Shown here one piece after another: positions 1 through 8,853 of a DNA stretch of 64,000 bases. How positions within the stretch are numbered: the first letter of the stretch is position 1; the number at the start of each line of letters is the position of its first letter. Position numbers and translations under genes: made by a program. Where the stretch lies: positions 372,001 to 436,000 of the forward strand of contig NZ_JAQMWP010000007.1 in the NCBI RefSeq assembly GCF_030403745.1, in the 5' to 3' direction. A model generated the notes under the pieces. The model was given only the letters and a program-made list of their open reading frames with translations, did not search any database and had not been told where the DNA came from. Source of the stretch: Streptomyces sp. S.PB5 (GTDB taxonomy: Bacteria > Actinomycetota > Actinomycetes > Streptomycetales > Streptomycetaceae).

Positions 1-154
1 CCGCCTCAAGCTCTCCGAGGGCCGGATCTCCTGCGTGCAGTTCGACCGCAGCGACAACGTCCTGGTGACCATCGCCGCATGGGACCGTCCGATCACGGAC
101 GACCTGTACGCCCTGCTGAAGCCGCTGCCGGCGGAGCTCTTCCAGCAGAGCTGA
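1..154 (+). CDS. Unrecognised protein, C-terminal 50 residues only
   Basis: The reading frame is open from the window edge and ends in TGA at 152-154. It encodes a tail that starts RLKLSEGRISCVQFDRSDN and ends ELFQQS. Codon use is typical of the organism (GC-rich third positions), so I take it as the end of a real gene whose start lies outside the window. I do not recognise a family from this short piece. A strong stem-loop follows about 20 bp downstream, consistent with the end of a transcription unit. Confidence 0.6.
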   Translation, partial: RLKLSEGRISCVQFDRSDNVLVTIAAWDRPITDDLYALLKPLPAELFQQS

Positions 155-174
155 TCCGGCCCCCATCGTCCCGT

Positions 175-221
175 GGGCTCCGGAAGGTCGGGTTCCCCCC
201 GTCCACGACCCTCCGGAGCCC
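175..221 (+). terminator. Stem-loop terminator after the partial gene
   Basis: A perfect 10-bp inverted repeat (GGGCTCCGGA at 175-184, TCCGGAGCCC at 212-221) begins 20 bp after the stop codon of the partial gene. There is no T-run, which is usual in Streptomyces. It could also end transcription arriving from the convergent amidase gene. Confidence 0.55.
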
Positions 222-395
222 GCCCGCGGGCAAGGCCGTCAGGCCCACCGCGGCGGCACCCGGAACACCCCCGTACCGTTCGCCGCAACGGTGTCCCGAG
301 GTGCCATGAGCTCAGCTTTCCGCCGCGGGGAGTTGTCCAGTAGCCCCCGATCGCCAGTCCAGACAATTGCCGGACCCCCGCACACCGCTCCGCCC

Positions 396-2351
396 CTACC
401 GCGAGACCCGCACATCCACGTCCGCGGCCCGCACGAACGCCACCCGGTGACCGAACTGGATCTCGTAGTACAGATCCTTCCCGACCACGACCTGGTGCGA
501 GTCGGTGGTGAAGGTGACCGCGTAGTAGTACTCACCCGGCACCTTCTCGCCGGCCACGTACTTCTGCCCCTTCAGCAGCTTGTACGGCAGCGGCGACACC
601 GTCTGCACGGGCACCCCCGCCGGGTACGCGGAGGCCTCGGGGTAGGCGCGTCCGTACACCGGGATCTCCTCGAGACCGGCCTTGGGGGTCACCAGCAGCC
701 CGGACGCCGGGACCGCGGCCGGATTCTTCCCGGGGTTCCTGAACCAGGCCTTCAGGCCCAGGTACCAGATCGCCGTCCAGTCGCCCTTGCGCTCGACGAC
801 CGCGTACTGCTGGCCGGTGGAGACCCGTGAGGAGATGTCGTTCACCCCGGTCCCCGGCGTCGTACCGAGGCCGATGTCCTTGATCAGGGGGTAGTCCTCG
901 CCGGGGCCGGAGTACAGCCGTACCTCGCTCGATCCGTGCGCGGCGCACGGCTCGCCCTTGGTGACGCAGCCGGTGTACTCGGGCCGGTTCGTCGCGTAGT
1001 CGGGACGGATGGTCACCACACCGGCGTGCTTGCCGGCGGTCGCCCCGAAGGGCCGGCCGAGCAGCTCGAAGTAGTGGCGCCAGTCCCAGTACGGGCCGGG
1101 GTCGGTGTGCATCCCGCCGATGGTGGACGCGGTCGGGCCCGGCACATTGTCGTGCCCGATGATGTGCTGCCGGTCCAGCGGGATGTCGTACTTCGCGGCG
1201 AGGTACTTCACCAGACGGGCCGAGGACCGGTACATGGCCTCCGTGTACCAGGCGTCCGGATTCGCCAGGAACCCTTCGTGCTCCAGACCGATCGACTTGG
1301 CGTTGACGTACCAGTTGCCCGCGTGCCAGGCGACGTCCTTGGCCTTCACATGCTGGGCGACATGGCCGTCGGTGGAGCGGAGGGTGTACTGCCAGGACAC
1401 ATAGGTGGGGTCCTGGACCATGTTGAGGACACCCTCCCAGGCGCCCTCGGTGTCATGGATGACGATGTACCTGATGCTCTGGGACTTCGGCCGGTTGCCC
1501 AGGTCGTGGTTGCCGTAGTCGTTGTCGCCGAACTCCTCGTACGGCGCCGGGATCCACTCGCAGGACACCGACTTCGGGCACTCCGTGGCCCCCGCGGAGA
1601 GCGTCCGCAGACCGGCCTGCCGCAGCTGCGCGGTGTCGGGGGCGATGCCCGGCTGGGCCGCCAGGGCCACCAGCTGACCGGCGTCCGTGGCGCGCTCCTC
1701 GCCGGTGCGGATCACGTCGTACACATCATCGGCGTACGCAGCCGCGGTGGCCGTGTCGTCCGCGCCCGAGAACCGCGCCACCGCCGCGTACCAGTCCGCC
1801 GGGTCCTCGCTGAGCGGCTCGCCCATGTCCTTCTGGGCGGCCGCGAGGAGCGCGGCACCGCCGGCGATGTTCGCCGCGGCATCGGTACGAAGCTCCTCGG
1901 CGCTCAGGCCGGTCAGTTCCGCCGCCTTCGGCAAGGTCCTCAGACGGGCCGGGAACCCGGTCGGAACCGGTGCCTCGGTGGTGGGCAGCAGGGCCGCGCG
2001 GGCGCTGTCTCCGCGGGCGTCCTCCGTGCCCTCGCTGTGGTGGGTGGCCTCCGCGAGGGCGGCACGGGCGTCGGTGAGGTGCATCGGGCCGTAGCCGCCG
2101 GTCACACTCGGGGCTCCGGCGTGCGCGTCCCAGCGCGACTGGAGATAGGAGACGCCGAGGAGGACGCTCTGCGGCACCCGGTACTCGGCGGCCGCCGAGG
2201 CGAACGCCAGCTGAAGGCTGCTCGCCGAGCTCTGGGTGCCGGAGGGGGCCGCGCCGAGCAGGGGGAGCAGCAGTGCCGCGGTGGCGGCCGCGCCGACGGC
2301 GGCCCGTCTGTGTCTGTGCCCTGAGGAACTGGTGGGGTCGGATCCTCGCAT
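396..2351 (-). CDS. Secreted N-acetylmuramoyl-L-alanine amidase (Amidase_2 family)
   Basis: This 651-residue protein should cleave the amide bond between N-acetylmuramic acid and the stem peptide outside the cell. An Arg-rich N terminus and an Ala/Leu-rich stretch (residues 13-36) form a signal peptide. Residues 290-430 are the Amidase_2 domain: VIHDTEG supplies the first Zn ligand (H299), GLEHEG the conserved Glu/His region, IIGHDNVPG (H400) and HTDPGPYWDW (H415) the remaining ligands. Residues 46-230 look like a lysozyme/transglycosylase-type helical fold, but the place of the usual catalytic Glu is YLQSRWD with Gln, so this part may only bind. The C-terminal 210 residues are unassigned. 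The ATG at 2351 is followed directly by the signal peptide. It is a single-gene unit, convergent with the partial gene upstream. Confidence 0.9.
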   Translation of the reverse strand: MRGSDPTSSSGHRHRRAAVGAAATAALLLPLLGAAPSGTQSSASSLQLAFASAAAEYRVPQSVLLGVSYLQSRWDAHAGAPSVTGGYGPMHLTDARAALAEATHHSEGTEDARGDSARAALLPTTEAPVPTGFPARLRTLPKAAELTGLSAEELRTDAAANIAGGAALLAAAQKDMGEPLSEDPADWYAAVARFSGADDTATAAAYADDVYDVIRTGEERATDAGQLVALAAQPGIAPDTAQLRQAGLRTLSAGATECPKSVSCEWIPAPYEEFGDNDYGNHDLGNRPKSQSIRYIVIHDTEGAWEGVLNMVQDPTYVSWQYTLRSTDGHVAQHVKAKDVAWHAGNWYVNAKSIGLEHEGFLANPDAWYTEAMYRSSARLVKYLAAKYDIPLDRQHIIGHDNVPGPTASTIGGMHTDPGPYWDWRHYFELLGRPFGATAGKHAGVVTIRPDYATNRPEYTGCVTKGEPCAAHGSSEVRLYSGPGEDYPLIKDIGLGTTPGTGVNDISSRVSTGQQYAVVERKGDWTAIWYLGLKAWFRNPGKNPAAVPASGLLVTPKAGLEEIPVYGRAYPEASAYPAGVPVQTVSPLPYKLLKGQKYVAGEKVPGEYYYAVTFTTDSHQVVVGKDLYYEIQFGHRVAFVRAADVDVRVSR

Positions 2352-2513
2352 GGCAGCCTCCTGGGACGGTCGGGTGCGATGAGCCGTACGGGGCCGGGCG
2401 TGCGTCAGTGGTACCGGCTTGCCGACGATCCGTCAATCATGCCCAGAAGCACGGGATTTCCCTTGTCAACCAGGGTTCCCGGGAGTTTCGCCCGTCACAT
2501 GCGGACATACGAA

Positions 2514-2553
2514 GGTCCGCGGTGCGCCGTTGTCCCAGGGCGCACCGCGGACC
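2514..2553 (-). terminator. Strong hairpin terminator of the phosphotransferase gene
   Basis: A perfect 15-bp inverted repeat (2514-2528 with 2539-2553, loop of 10) lies 11 bp beyond the stop codon of the minus-strand phosphotransferase gene and upstream of the amidase gene. It probably isolates the two transcription units. Confidence 0.65.
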
Positions 2554-2563
2554 GACGTCCCCG

Positions 2564-3703
2564 TCAGCGAGTGCCGACCGCCGCACGCACGGCCCGTCGG
2601 GCCAGCTGGCAGTCGTCGTGCAGCCGCCGCAGCAGCAGCCGCTGCTCCTCGCCGGACGGCGCAGCACCTGGGTGGGCCACTCCCGGTGCCGCCGGGGTCG
2701 TGTCGTGCATCGAACGCTGCACGGCCGTCTCATAGGTACGGATCTCACGGGTCAGTACGAGCATCAGGTTCACCAGGAACGCGTCACGTGAGGCAGGCCC
2801 CGCCGACTGTGCGATCTGGCTGATCTGACGACGGGCCACCGGTGCGTCCCCGAGCACCGACCACAGCGTCGCCAGGTCGTAGCCCGGCAGATACCAGCCC
2901 GCGTGCTCCCAGTCCACCAGCACTGGACCGGCCGGTGAGAGAAGGATGTTGGAGAGCAGGGCGTCGCCGTGGCAGAACTGGCCCATGCCGTGCCGCCCCG
3001 AGGTCGCCGCGATGCCGTGCAGCAGCTTCTGCAGGTCGCCCATGTCCCGGTCGGTGAGCAGCCCTAGCTCGTGGTAGCGGGAGATACGGGCCGCGTAGTC
3101 CAGCGGGGCGTCGAAGGTGCCCGCCGGTGGCCGCCAGGCGTTCAGCCGGCAGACGGCGCCGAGCGCGGCGCGGATGTCCGCCCGCGGAGGTGCCTCTGCC
3201 GGGTGCCGGTGCAGTGCCGCCACGCGCCCCGGCATCCGCTCGATCACCAGAGTGCAGTTGTCCGGGTCCGCCGCGATCAGTCGCGGCACCCGCACGGGCG
3301 GGCGATGCCGGACGAAGGAACGGTATGCCGCTATCTCGTGCCGGATCCGCTCGGCCCACGCGGGGGAGTTGTCCAGTAAACACTTCGCGACGGCGGTGCT
3401 GCGCCCGGTCGTCCCCACCAGGAGGACGGAACGTCCGCTGCGGCGCAGCACCTGGACCGGAGCGAACTCCGGACAGATCCGGTGCACCGAGGCGATCGCC
3501 GTACGCAACTGCGCGCCCTGAGGGCCGGACAAGTCGAGTCTCCCGCTGAGCGGTTGGGTTCCGATCCCCGGAACGCGCCGCGTCCTGCCGGCTCCGAGCA
3601 CGGGGGCCGCCGGGCGAGCGGGGTCGAGGTAGGGGCCGCTGCCCGCCGGGCGGGGGTGCAGCGACCGGGGCGGGGCGGACACGGAGGACGATGCTGCGTA
3701 CAT
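2564..3703 (-). CDS. Aminoglycoside phosphotransferase-family protein; carries a TTA codon
   Basis: This 379-residue protein has the APH/choline-kinase fold. It shows a candidate nucleotide-binding Lys in VAKCLL, the catalytic loop FCHGDALLSNIL (HGD at about 245-247, Asn at 252) and the metal-binding VDWEHAG (Asp about 264). Substrate is unknown; family members phosphorylate small hydroxyl or amino compounds, and drug resistance should not be assumed. The ATG at 3703 is chosen because AAGGGA lies about 12 nt upstream; another ATG at 3739 would add 12 residues. Leu in the sequence AKC-L-LD is encoded by TTA (plus-strand 3377-3379), so translation may require the bldA tRNA and be delayed to development. 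It is divergent from the nsdB-like regulator. Confidence 0.8.
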   Translation of the reverse strand: MYAASSSVSAPPRSLHPRPAGSGPYLDPARPAAPVLGAGRTRRVPGIGTQPLSGRLDLSGPQGAQLRTAIASVHRICPEFAPVQVLRRSGRSVLLVGTTGRSTAVAKCLLDNSPAWAERIRHEIAAYRSFVRHRPPVRVPRLIAADPDNCTLVIERMPGRVAALHRHPAEAPPRADIRAALGAVCRLNAWRPPAGTFDAPLDYAARISRYHELGLLTDRDMGDLQKLLHGIAATSGRHGMGQFCHGDALLSNILLSPAGPVLVDWEHAGWYLPGYDLATLWSVLGDAPVARRQISQIAQSAGPASRDAFLVNLMLVLTREIRTYETAVQRSMHDTTPAAPGVAHPGAAPSGEEQRLLLRRLHDDCQLARRAVRAAVGTR

Positions 3704-3866
3704 GGGCGAGACAGATCCCTTCGTGTGCCTGCAGTGCATGTCTGTGCAAGTGCGCTACCCGGCCCGGCCGCCCGGGTGCACCCTGGGGAATGCATCCGTC
3801 ATATGGCGGCGGCCGAGTCGGGGTGGCGCGTTCCTACCTGACACCCATCGCCCAGTGGCACACCAT

Positions 3867-3894
3867 CTGGCGCACCCTGGCGAACCCTGGCGAA
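3867..3894 (+). promoter_or_regulatory. Helically phased CTGGCG repeats upstream of the nsdB-like gene
   Basis: CTGGCG occurs three times at exact 10-bp spacing (3867, 3877, 3887). The last two copies are part of a perfect tandem repeat of CCCTGGCGAA (3875-3884, 3885-3894). The array ends about 60 bp before the GTG start of the nsdB-like gene and lies in the divergent intergenic region. Same-face phasing fits an operator for a repeatedly binding regulator, but this is inference. Confidence 0.4.
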
Positions 3895-3955
3895 TAGTCG
3901 CTCGGCAACTCTCACCGGGCTACTGTCAACTCAGCCGAGAACCTGGGGGCTTGAC

Positions 3956-5446
3956 GTGAGCGGACAACCCAACACCCGACTTTCGGACCTGTTCGGCCTG
4001 GCCGGCTGGTCCAAGGGTGAACTCGCGAGGCTGGTCAACCGGCAGGCGGCGGCCATGGGCCACCCCCAGCTGTCGACCGACACCTCACGGGTGCGGCGCT
4101 GGATCGACATGGGAGAGATCCCGCGCGACCCGGTGCCCCGAGTGTTGGCTGCCCTGTTCACCGAGCGTCTCGGCCGTGTCGTGACCATCGAGGACCTCGG
4201 TCTGGTCCGGCACGGGCGCACGGGGAAACGGCAGGGCGGCGGGAGTGCGGAACATCCCGACGGTGTGCCGTGGGCGCCCGAGCGGACGGCTGCGGTCCTC
4301 ACCGAATTCACGGGAATGGACCTCATGCTCAACCGACGCGGCTTGGTGGGCGCGGGTGCCGCGCTCGCCGCAGGATCCGCACTCAGCAGCGCCATGCACG
4401 ACTGGCTCCACACCGATCCGGCCCTGACGGCCGACGCTCCCCGTTTCGACGATCCCCTGCACGCCGACCCCGCTGGGTTCGACCGCTATGAGGCCGCCCC
4501 CATCGGATCTCAGGAGATCGAGGAACTGGAGCGTTCCGTCGAGGTGTTCCGGGCGTGGGACGCGGCCCGCGGCGGCGGGCTGCAGCGCAAGGCAGTCGTA
4601 GGCCAGCTCAACGAGGTGGGCGGCATGCTCGCCTACCGACACCCCGACCATCTCCAGCGGCGCCTGTGGGGCGTCGCGGCCAACCTCGCCGTCCTCGCGG
4701 GCTGGATGTCACATGACGTCGGCCTGGAGCCCACGGCCCAGAAGTACTTCGTCATCGCCGCCCACGCGGCCCGAGAGGGCGGCGACCGGCCCCGCGCCGG
4801 GGAGGCGCTCTCCCGAGCGGCTCGCCAGATGGTGCACCTGGGCCGGCCCGACGACGCACTCGACCTCATGAAGCTCGCCCAGTCCGGCTCCGGCGACGAG
4901 GTGCTGCCGCGGACCAAGGCGATGCTCTACACCATCGAGGCCTGGGCGCAGGCCTCCATGGGCAAGGGCCAGGCCATGCGCCGCACCCTCGGCCGGGCGG
5001 AGGACCTCTTCGTCTCCGACCGGGGCGACGTACCGCCGCCGAGCTGGATGCAGATGTTCAAGGAGGAGGATCTGTACGGCATGCAGGCCCTGGCCTACCG
5101 CACGCTGGCCGAGCACGAGCCGGGTGCGGCCGCGCACGCCCAGCACTACGCGGAGAAGGCCCTGGCCCTGCGGGTCGACGGACGGCAGCGGTCGAAGATC
5201 TTCGACTTCCTGTCGATGGCCTCCGCCTGCTTCATCGCGGACGACCCGGAACAGGCGGACCGGTACGCCCGGCTGGCCCTGGTGTCGATGGGGTCGAACT
5301 CCTCGCACCGCACCTGGGACCGGCTGCGCCAGATGTACCGGCTCACCGCCGAGTACTCCAGCTACCCGAAGATCCATGAGCTGAGGGAGGAGATCAAGCT
5401 GGCGCTGCCGAGGCCGGTGAAGAGCGGCAACAGCGCACGGGCATAG
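3956..5446 (+). CDS. nsdB: NsdA/NsdB-family TPR regulator (probable nsdB)
   Basis: The 496-residue protein starts with a helix-turn-helix-like domain (residues 8-80) containing GWSKGELARLVNRQA, TDTSRVRRW and the ERLGRVVTIEDLGL segment typical of Streptomyces NsdA/NsdB, followed by a helical TPR-type region (about 160-480). NsdA and NsdB are negative regulators of antibiotic production and, for NsdA, sporulation in S. coelicolor. The GTG start at 3956 follows CTGGGGG. Assignment to nsdB rather than nsdA rests on the nearby long chaplin, which matches the SCO7252-SCO7257 order as I remember it. The genes on both sides carry TTA codons. It stands alone, convergent with the phosphatase gene. Confidence 0.75.
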   Translation: MSGQPNTRLSDLFGLAGWSKGELARLVNRQAAAMGHPQLSTDTSRVRRWIDMGEIPRDPVPRVLAALFTERLGRVVTIEDLGLVRHGRTGKRQGGGSAEHPDGVPWAPERTAAVLTEFTGMDLMLNRRGLVGAGAALAAGSALSSAMHDWLHTDPALTADAPRFDDPLHADPAGFDRYEAAPIGSQEIEELERSVEVFRAWDAARGGGLQRKAVVGQLNEVGGMLAYRHPDHLQRRLWGVAANLAVLAGWMSHDVGLEPTAQKYFVIAAHAAREGGDRPRAGEALSRAARQMVHLGRPDDALDLMKLAQSGSGDEVLPRTKAMLYTIEAWAQASMGKGQAMRRTLGRAEDLFVSDRGDVPPPSWMQMFKEEDLYGMQALAYRTLAEHEPGAAAHAQHYAEKALALRVDGRQRSKIFDFLSMASACFIADDPEQADRYARLALVSMGSNSSHRTWDRLRQMYRLTAEYSSYPKIHELREEIKLALPRPVKSGNSARA

Positions 5447-5473
5447 GGGGTTTGTGCGCCGTTCTCGTAACTC

Positions 5474-5503
5474 TTAGACAGTCACCTTTTAGACAGTCAC
5501 CTT
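5474..5503. repeat. Perfect 15-bp tandem duplication covering the phosphatase stop codon
   Basis: TTAGACAGTCACCTT occurs twice back to back (5474-5488 and 5489-5503). Read on the minus strand the repeat is in frame and encodes KVTV-stop twice, so the gene ends in two identical stop cassettes. This looks like a recent replication-slippage duplication. Confidence 0.85.
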
Positions 5504-6916
5504 GGCGATGAGTACGCAGGCGTCGTCGTCGCGCTCGGTCTCGCCGAACTCCTCCACGACCATCCGTACGCAGTCCTGTGCGGTGCTCGCCTCGTCGAAG
5601 CGCGGGGCCAGGTCGAGGAGACGGTGCACGGCCTCGCTCTCGTTGTTCCTGGGCAGCAGCCCGTCGGTGTGCAGCAGGAGCAGGTCGCCGGTTTCGAGGG
5701 GCTCTTCGGCCTGCTCGTAGGCGGCGCCCGAGGTCGCACCGAGCAGGACGCCGTCCGGTGCGTTCAGCCTGCGCCCCGTCCCGTTGCGGAAGAGCAGCGG
5801 GGCGGGGTGCCCGGCCTGTGCCCACACGAGGGTGCGCGTCTCGGGCCGGTAGCGGCAGCAGACCGCACTGCCGAGCGCGGGTTGCACGGTGGCGTCGAGT
5901 AACTGATTGAGCCAGGACAGCAGTTGCCCCGGCTCGGTGCCCGCCATCGCCATGCCGCGCACGGCACCGAGCAGCGTGGCCATGCCGGACGTCACGGCCA
6001 CGCCGTGCCCGGTGAGGTCGCCGACGCTGAGCAGCATGTCGCCGTCGGCGAGTTCGAGGGCGTCGTACCAGTCGCCGCCGATCAGTGCGCTGGTCGACGC
6101 CGGCAGATAGTGCGCCGCCAGGTCCAGGGTCCTGGGGCCGTGCTGCGGGAGCCGCAGGGAGCCGCGCCACGGCGGCAGCACAGCCTCCTGCAGCTCGACC
6201 GCGAGCCGGTGCTCGGTCTGCGCGCGGTGCTGGTGGCGCTGGAGCGAGTCACGGGTCTCGCTCACCGCCCGTTGGCTGCGGCGCAGTTCACTCACGTCCC
6301 GCAGCACGGCCCACATGGACGCGGTGCTGCCGTCGGTGTCGAGCACGGGCTCGCCCATCATGTGCACGGTGCGCACGGCACCGTCCGGGTGGACCACCCG
6401 GAACTCCCCGTCGATGGGCTTGGCGTCGACCAGGCAGTCCGTGACCATCGACGTCAGCTTCGCCCGGTCCTCGTCGAGCACCAGGGACGGCAGCTCGTCG
6501 AGGGTGAGCGGGGGAGCGGCGGGGTCGCGGCCCAGGATCTGGTAGAGCTCCCCGGACCAATTCGCTTCGTCCGTCAGCAGGTTCCACTCCGCGCTGCCGA
6601 CCCTGCTGAGCAGGGAGCCACGCCGGGGAGCGGTCGGCACGGCCCGGGGGGCGGGCGCGGCATCGACCGACGTCGGCACCGGCGGTCCGTCCCGCAACTG
6701 CCCCAAGTGCTCGTCGAGGTCGTTGAGTTGGTGCAGTGCCAGGTCGTACAGCGCGCGCTGCCAGCGTCCCTGCGGGTCCGATCCGTCGTCCTGCGCGTCC
6801 CGTCGTACGGCGTCCACGTCGCCCTTGAGCCGCCGCGTCTGCGATATGAGCGCGTCGACCGAGCCGGGGCCTGGCGGCTGGGCGGCTGGGCGGTCCGCAG
6901 AGAGGTGGGACGGCAT
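5489..6916 (-). CDS. PAS domain SpoIIE-type PP2C protein phosphatase; carries a TTA codon
   Basis: This 475-residue protein is predicted to dephosphorylate anti-anti-sigma (STAS) partners in a partner-switching pathway. Residues 108-212 form a PAS sensor (WNLLTDEANWSGELYQILG, ending RDVSELRRSQ), 212-245 a coiled linker, and 265-475 the SpoIIE/PP2C domain with metal-site motifs GGDWYD (280-285), VGDLTGHG (298-305), LHTDGL (416-421) and RDDDACVL near the end. The ATG at 6916 has GGAG 6 nt upstream; more upstream starts lack this. A Leu in LNQLLD is encoded by TTA (plus-strand 5900-5902), implying bldA dependence. There is no membrane segment, so the signal is cytoplasmic. Confidence 0.88.
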   Translation of the reverse strand: MPSHLSADRPAAQPPGPGSVDALISQTRRLKGDVDAVRRDAQDDGSDPQGRWQRALYDLALHQLNDLDEHLGQLRDGPPVPTSVDAAPAPRAVPTAPRRGSLLSRVGSAEWNLLTDEANWSGELYQILGRDPAAPPLTLDELPSLVLDEDRAKLTSMVTDCLVDAKPIDGEFRVVHPDGAVRTVHMMGEPVLDTDGSTASMWAVLRDVSELRRSQRAVSETRDSLQRHQHRAQTEHRLAVELQEAVLPPWRGSLRLPQHGPRTLDLAAHYLPASTSALIGGDWYDALELADGDMLLSVGDLTGHGVAVTSGMATLLGAVRGMAMAGTEPGQLLSWLNQLLDATVQPALGSAVCCRYRPETRTLVWAQAGHPAPLLFRNGTGRRLNAPDGVLLGATSGAAYEQAEEPLETGDLLLLHTDGLLPRNNESEAVHRLLDLAPRFDEASTAQDCVRMVVEEFGETERDDDACVLIAKVTV

Positions 6917-7181
6917 GACGCGCTCCGATGCGGGGAGATACGACCAAAGGCTGGCGGAGGGACCGTTACGACTGTGGCACAGCCCGCGACGCCCTGTAAG
7001 GGATTTGGCAACACACGATACGGTGGTGCTTCTGGCATATGCCACAGTCTTCACGGAGGGGTTTCACCGTGCGTTTGGCGTACCTCGCCCGGTGGGGCAA
7101 GTCGTAGTCAGCGTACGTGAGTTGACGGATCGTCCGGGGCTCCGGGTTGGCATTCATTTATGTGTTCGACGGCCTTGTGTT

Positions 7182-8666
7182 CTATGGGGTGTAGCAGATG
7201 TAGATCGGGCCGTGCCAGGGCTCGCACACCTGGGTTCCGCCGGTGGGTTCGGGGGTCGGGGTCGGCGTGGGGACGACGGGCGTCGGTGACGCGGGTGTGG
7301 GCGTCGGAATGACCACGGTCGGCGTTGGGGTGGGGGTCGGGAGGACCGCCGTGGGTGTGGGGGTCGGTGTCGGAGTAGGTGTCGGGGTCGCGGTCGGGGT
7401 CGGGGTCGCGGTCGGGGTCGGGGTTCGACCAGGTGTCGGGGTGATCCCCGGCGTCGTGACCGGCGCCGTCGGCTCGGGCTGCGACGGCGTGCCCTCCGGA
7501 GTCGCCACCTCGGACGGGGGGACCGCTTCTTCAGGCACCGCCACCCCCGCCTCGGGAACCACCGGGCTCGCCGCAGTCGGCGCCGCTTCCCCGGCCATGG
7601 TTCCGGGATCGTCGGCCGCCTCGGCGCCCCGCTCCTGCCCGCCCCGTTCCTCCCTGCCCCGTTCCTCCTCGCCCCGCTCCTCCGCAGGCGCCGTCTCCTG
7701 GTCGGCCCCCTGCGTCTGAAGCACGGTCGCGGCCCGCTGCTGCGGCACCGGCGTGGACTCGCCCGCGCTGCTCAGCACGATCCCGGCGGCCACCGCGGCG
7801 CCCGCCACGGTCGCCCCGATGGCGGTCATCGCGGCGGCCGGTGCCTTGGAACCGCCGGTCACGACATGACGTACGGCGTGCAGCAGGCCGCTCCCGTGCC
7901 CACCCGCACCGGCCCCCGCGGCCAGCGGAAGCAGGAACTTGCCCGAGCCGCCCAGGACGAAGACCAGCAGTGCCGGACCGGCCAGCGCGGGCAGGCGGTC
8001 GTTGGCGGTCATCAGCGCTGCGAGGCGGGCGCGGCAGTCGGGGCAGTCGTCGAGGTGGGCGTGGAGCTGCTCGGACTGCCGAGGGGTGGCCGCCTCACGG
8101 ACGTAGGCCGGCATGCGGTCCCAGTGCGCCTTGCAGGCGGGGTCCGACGGAGTTCCGGGATGCGCCCGCAGGAACGCCTGCCGCATACCCTCGCGCGCCC
8201 GGTGCAGGAGTACGGCGGTGGCACCCCGCTTGGTGCCGATGCGGGGGCCGATGTCCTCCATCGGGACACCCTCCGCCTCCGCGAGCCACAGTGCCTTGAC
8301 CCACCGCTGCGGGAGTTGGCCGAGCACGCGGTTCAGCAGGTCGACGGAGGAGACGCGCTCCGCGGGATCGTCGGCCGTGACGCGCGGCTCGACCCCCTCG
8401 GCGGCCCAGGGGTCCACCGGCGTCTCCCGCGCGGCGCGGGTGCCGACCGTCGCCGCGAGATGGCGCACGGTCGTCATCAGATACGCCGGGACGTTGTCGA
8501 CCTCGTGCCCCGCGGACAGCCGCCGCCAGACCCGGAAGTGCGCCTCGGCGACCAGGTCCTCCGCGACCCAGGCGTTGCCCGTCAGTGAGCGGGCGTAGGC
8601 GACCAGGCGCGGCTGCTCCTCCTCGTAGACGCGGGTGTACGCGGATATGGCGGACTCGGGTGACAT
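7182..8666 (-). CDS. ECF sigma factor fused to a zinc-finger anti-sigma-like, membrane and Pro/Thr-rich tail
   Basis: The first 180 of 494 residues are a sigma factor of the extracytoplasmic-function type: region 2 (RLVAYARSLTGN, VAEAHFRVWRRL) and region 4 (LPQRWVKALWLAEAEGVPMEDIG). They continue into a zinc-finger segment (HAHLDDCPDC, an HxxxCxxC motif as in ZAS anti-sigma domains), one or two hydrophobic segments (about 225-260 and 270-300), an Arg/Glu-rich stretch, and about 110 residues of Pro-Thr repeats ending CEPWHGPIYICYTP. The architecture predicts a sigma factor tethered to the membrane with an extracellular stalk, to be released by proteolysis. It resembles actinobacterial ECF groups with fused C-terminal domains (such as ECF52). 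It is divergent from the SsgA-like gene. Confidence 0.85.
   Translation of the reverse strand: MSPESAISAYTRVYEEEQPRLVAYARSLTGNAWVAEDLVAEAHFRVWRRLSAGHEVDNVPAYLMTTVRHLAATVGTRAARETPVDPWAAEGVEPRVTADDPAERVSSVDLLNRVLGQLPQRWVKALWLAEAEGVPMEDIGPRIGTKRGATAVLLHRAREGMRQAFLRAHPGTPSDPACKAHWDRMPAYVREAATPRQSEQLHAHLDDCPDCRARLAALMTANDRLPALAGPALLVFVLGGSGKFLLPLAAGAGAGGHGSGLLHAVRHVVTGGSKAPAAAMTAIGATVAGAAVAAGIVLSSAGESTPVPQQRAATVLQTQGADQETAPAEERGEEERGREERGGQERGAEAADDPGTMAGEAAPTAASPVVPEAGVAVPEEAVPPSEVATPEGTPSQPEPTAPVTTPGITPTPGRTPTPTATPTPTATPTPTPTPTPTPTAVLPTPTPTPTVVIPTPTPASPTPVVPTPTPTPEPTGGTQVCEPWHGPIYICYTP
7235..7440. repeat. Low-complexity Pro-Thr codon repeat in the sigma-factor tail
   Basis: Runs of GGTGTGGGGGTCGG-like units (plus strand) encode repeated Pro-Thr dipeptides on the minus strand. 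The repeat is in frame and likely length-variable between strains. It probably spans the cell wall as an extended stalk. Confidence 0.75.
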
Positions 8667-8853
8667 GCAGGAACTCTCCGTTCCCCTGCGATGGGTTCGG
8701 ACAAGTTCGTAACCCTAAATGAAGAATGCACCTTTTCAGGGTGACGTAGGTCACATCAATTGACCGGGGCTTCGGCGTAATGCAGACCGCACCTGCGAGG
8801 TCGTAAAGACATCGGCAATCCGGCCGACCTCCGACCCGGAGTGGAGACCGACC

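Noticed and set aside
329..3378. 16-bp identical sequence (GGGGAGTTGTCCAGTA) near 329 and 3363
   Set aside because: One copy is inside the phosphotransferase gene; a single 16-bp match in 64 kb of biased composition can occur by chance.
2564..3703. Phosphotransferase as an aminoglycoside resistance gene
   Set aside because: Only the general kinase-fold motifs are seen; the family covers many non-drug substrates and the context is not an antibiotic cluster.
7235..7440. Tandem repeats resembling a CRISPR or minisatellite
   Set aside because: Units are short, imperfect and in frame with a Pro-Thr coding stretch of the sigma-factor gene; there are no spacers.
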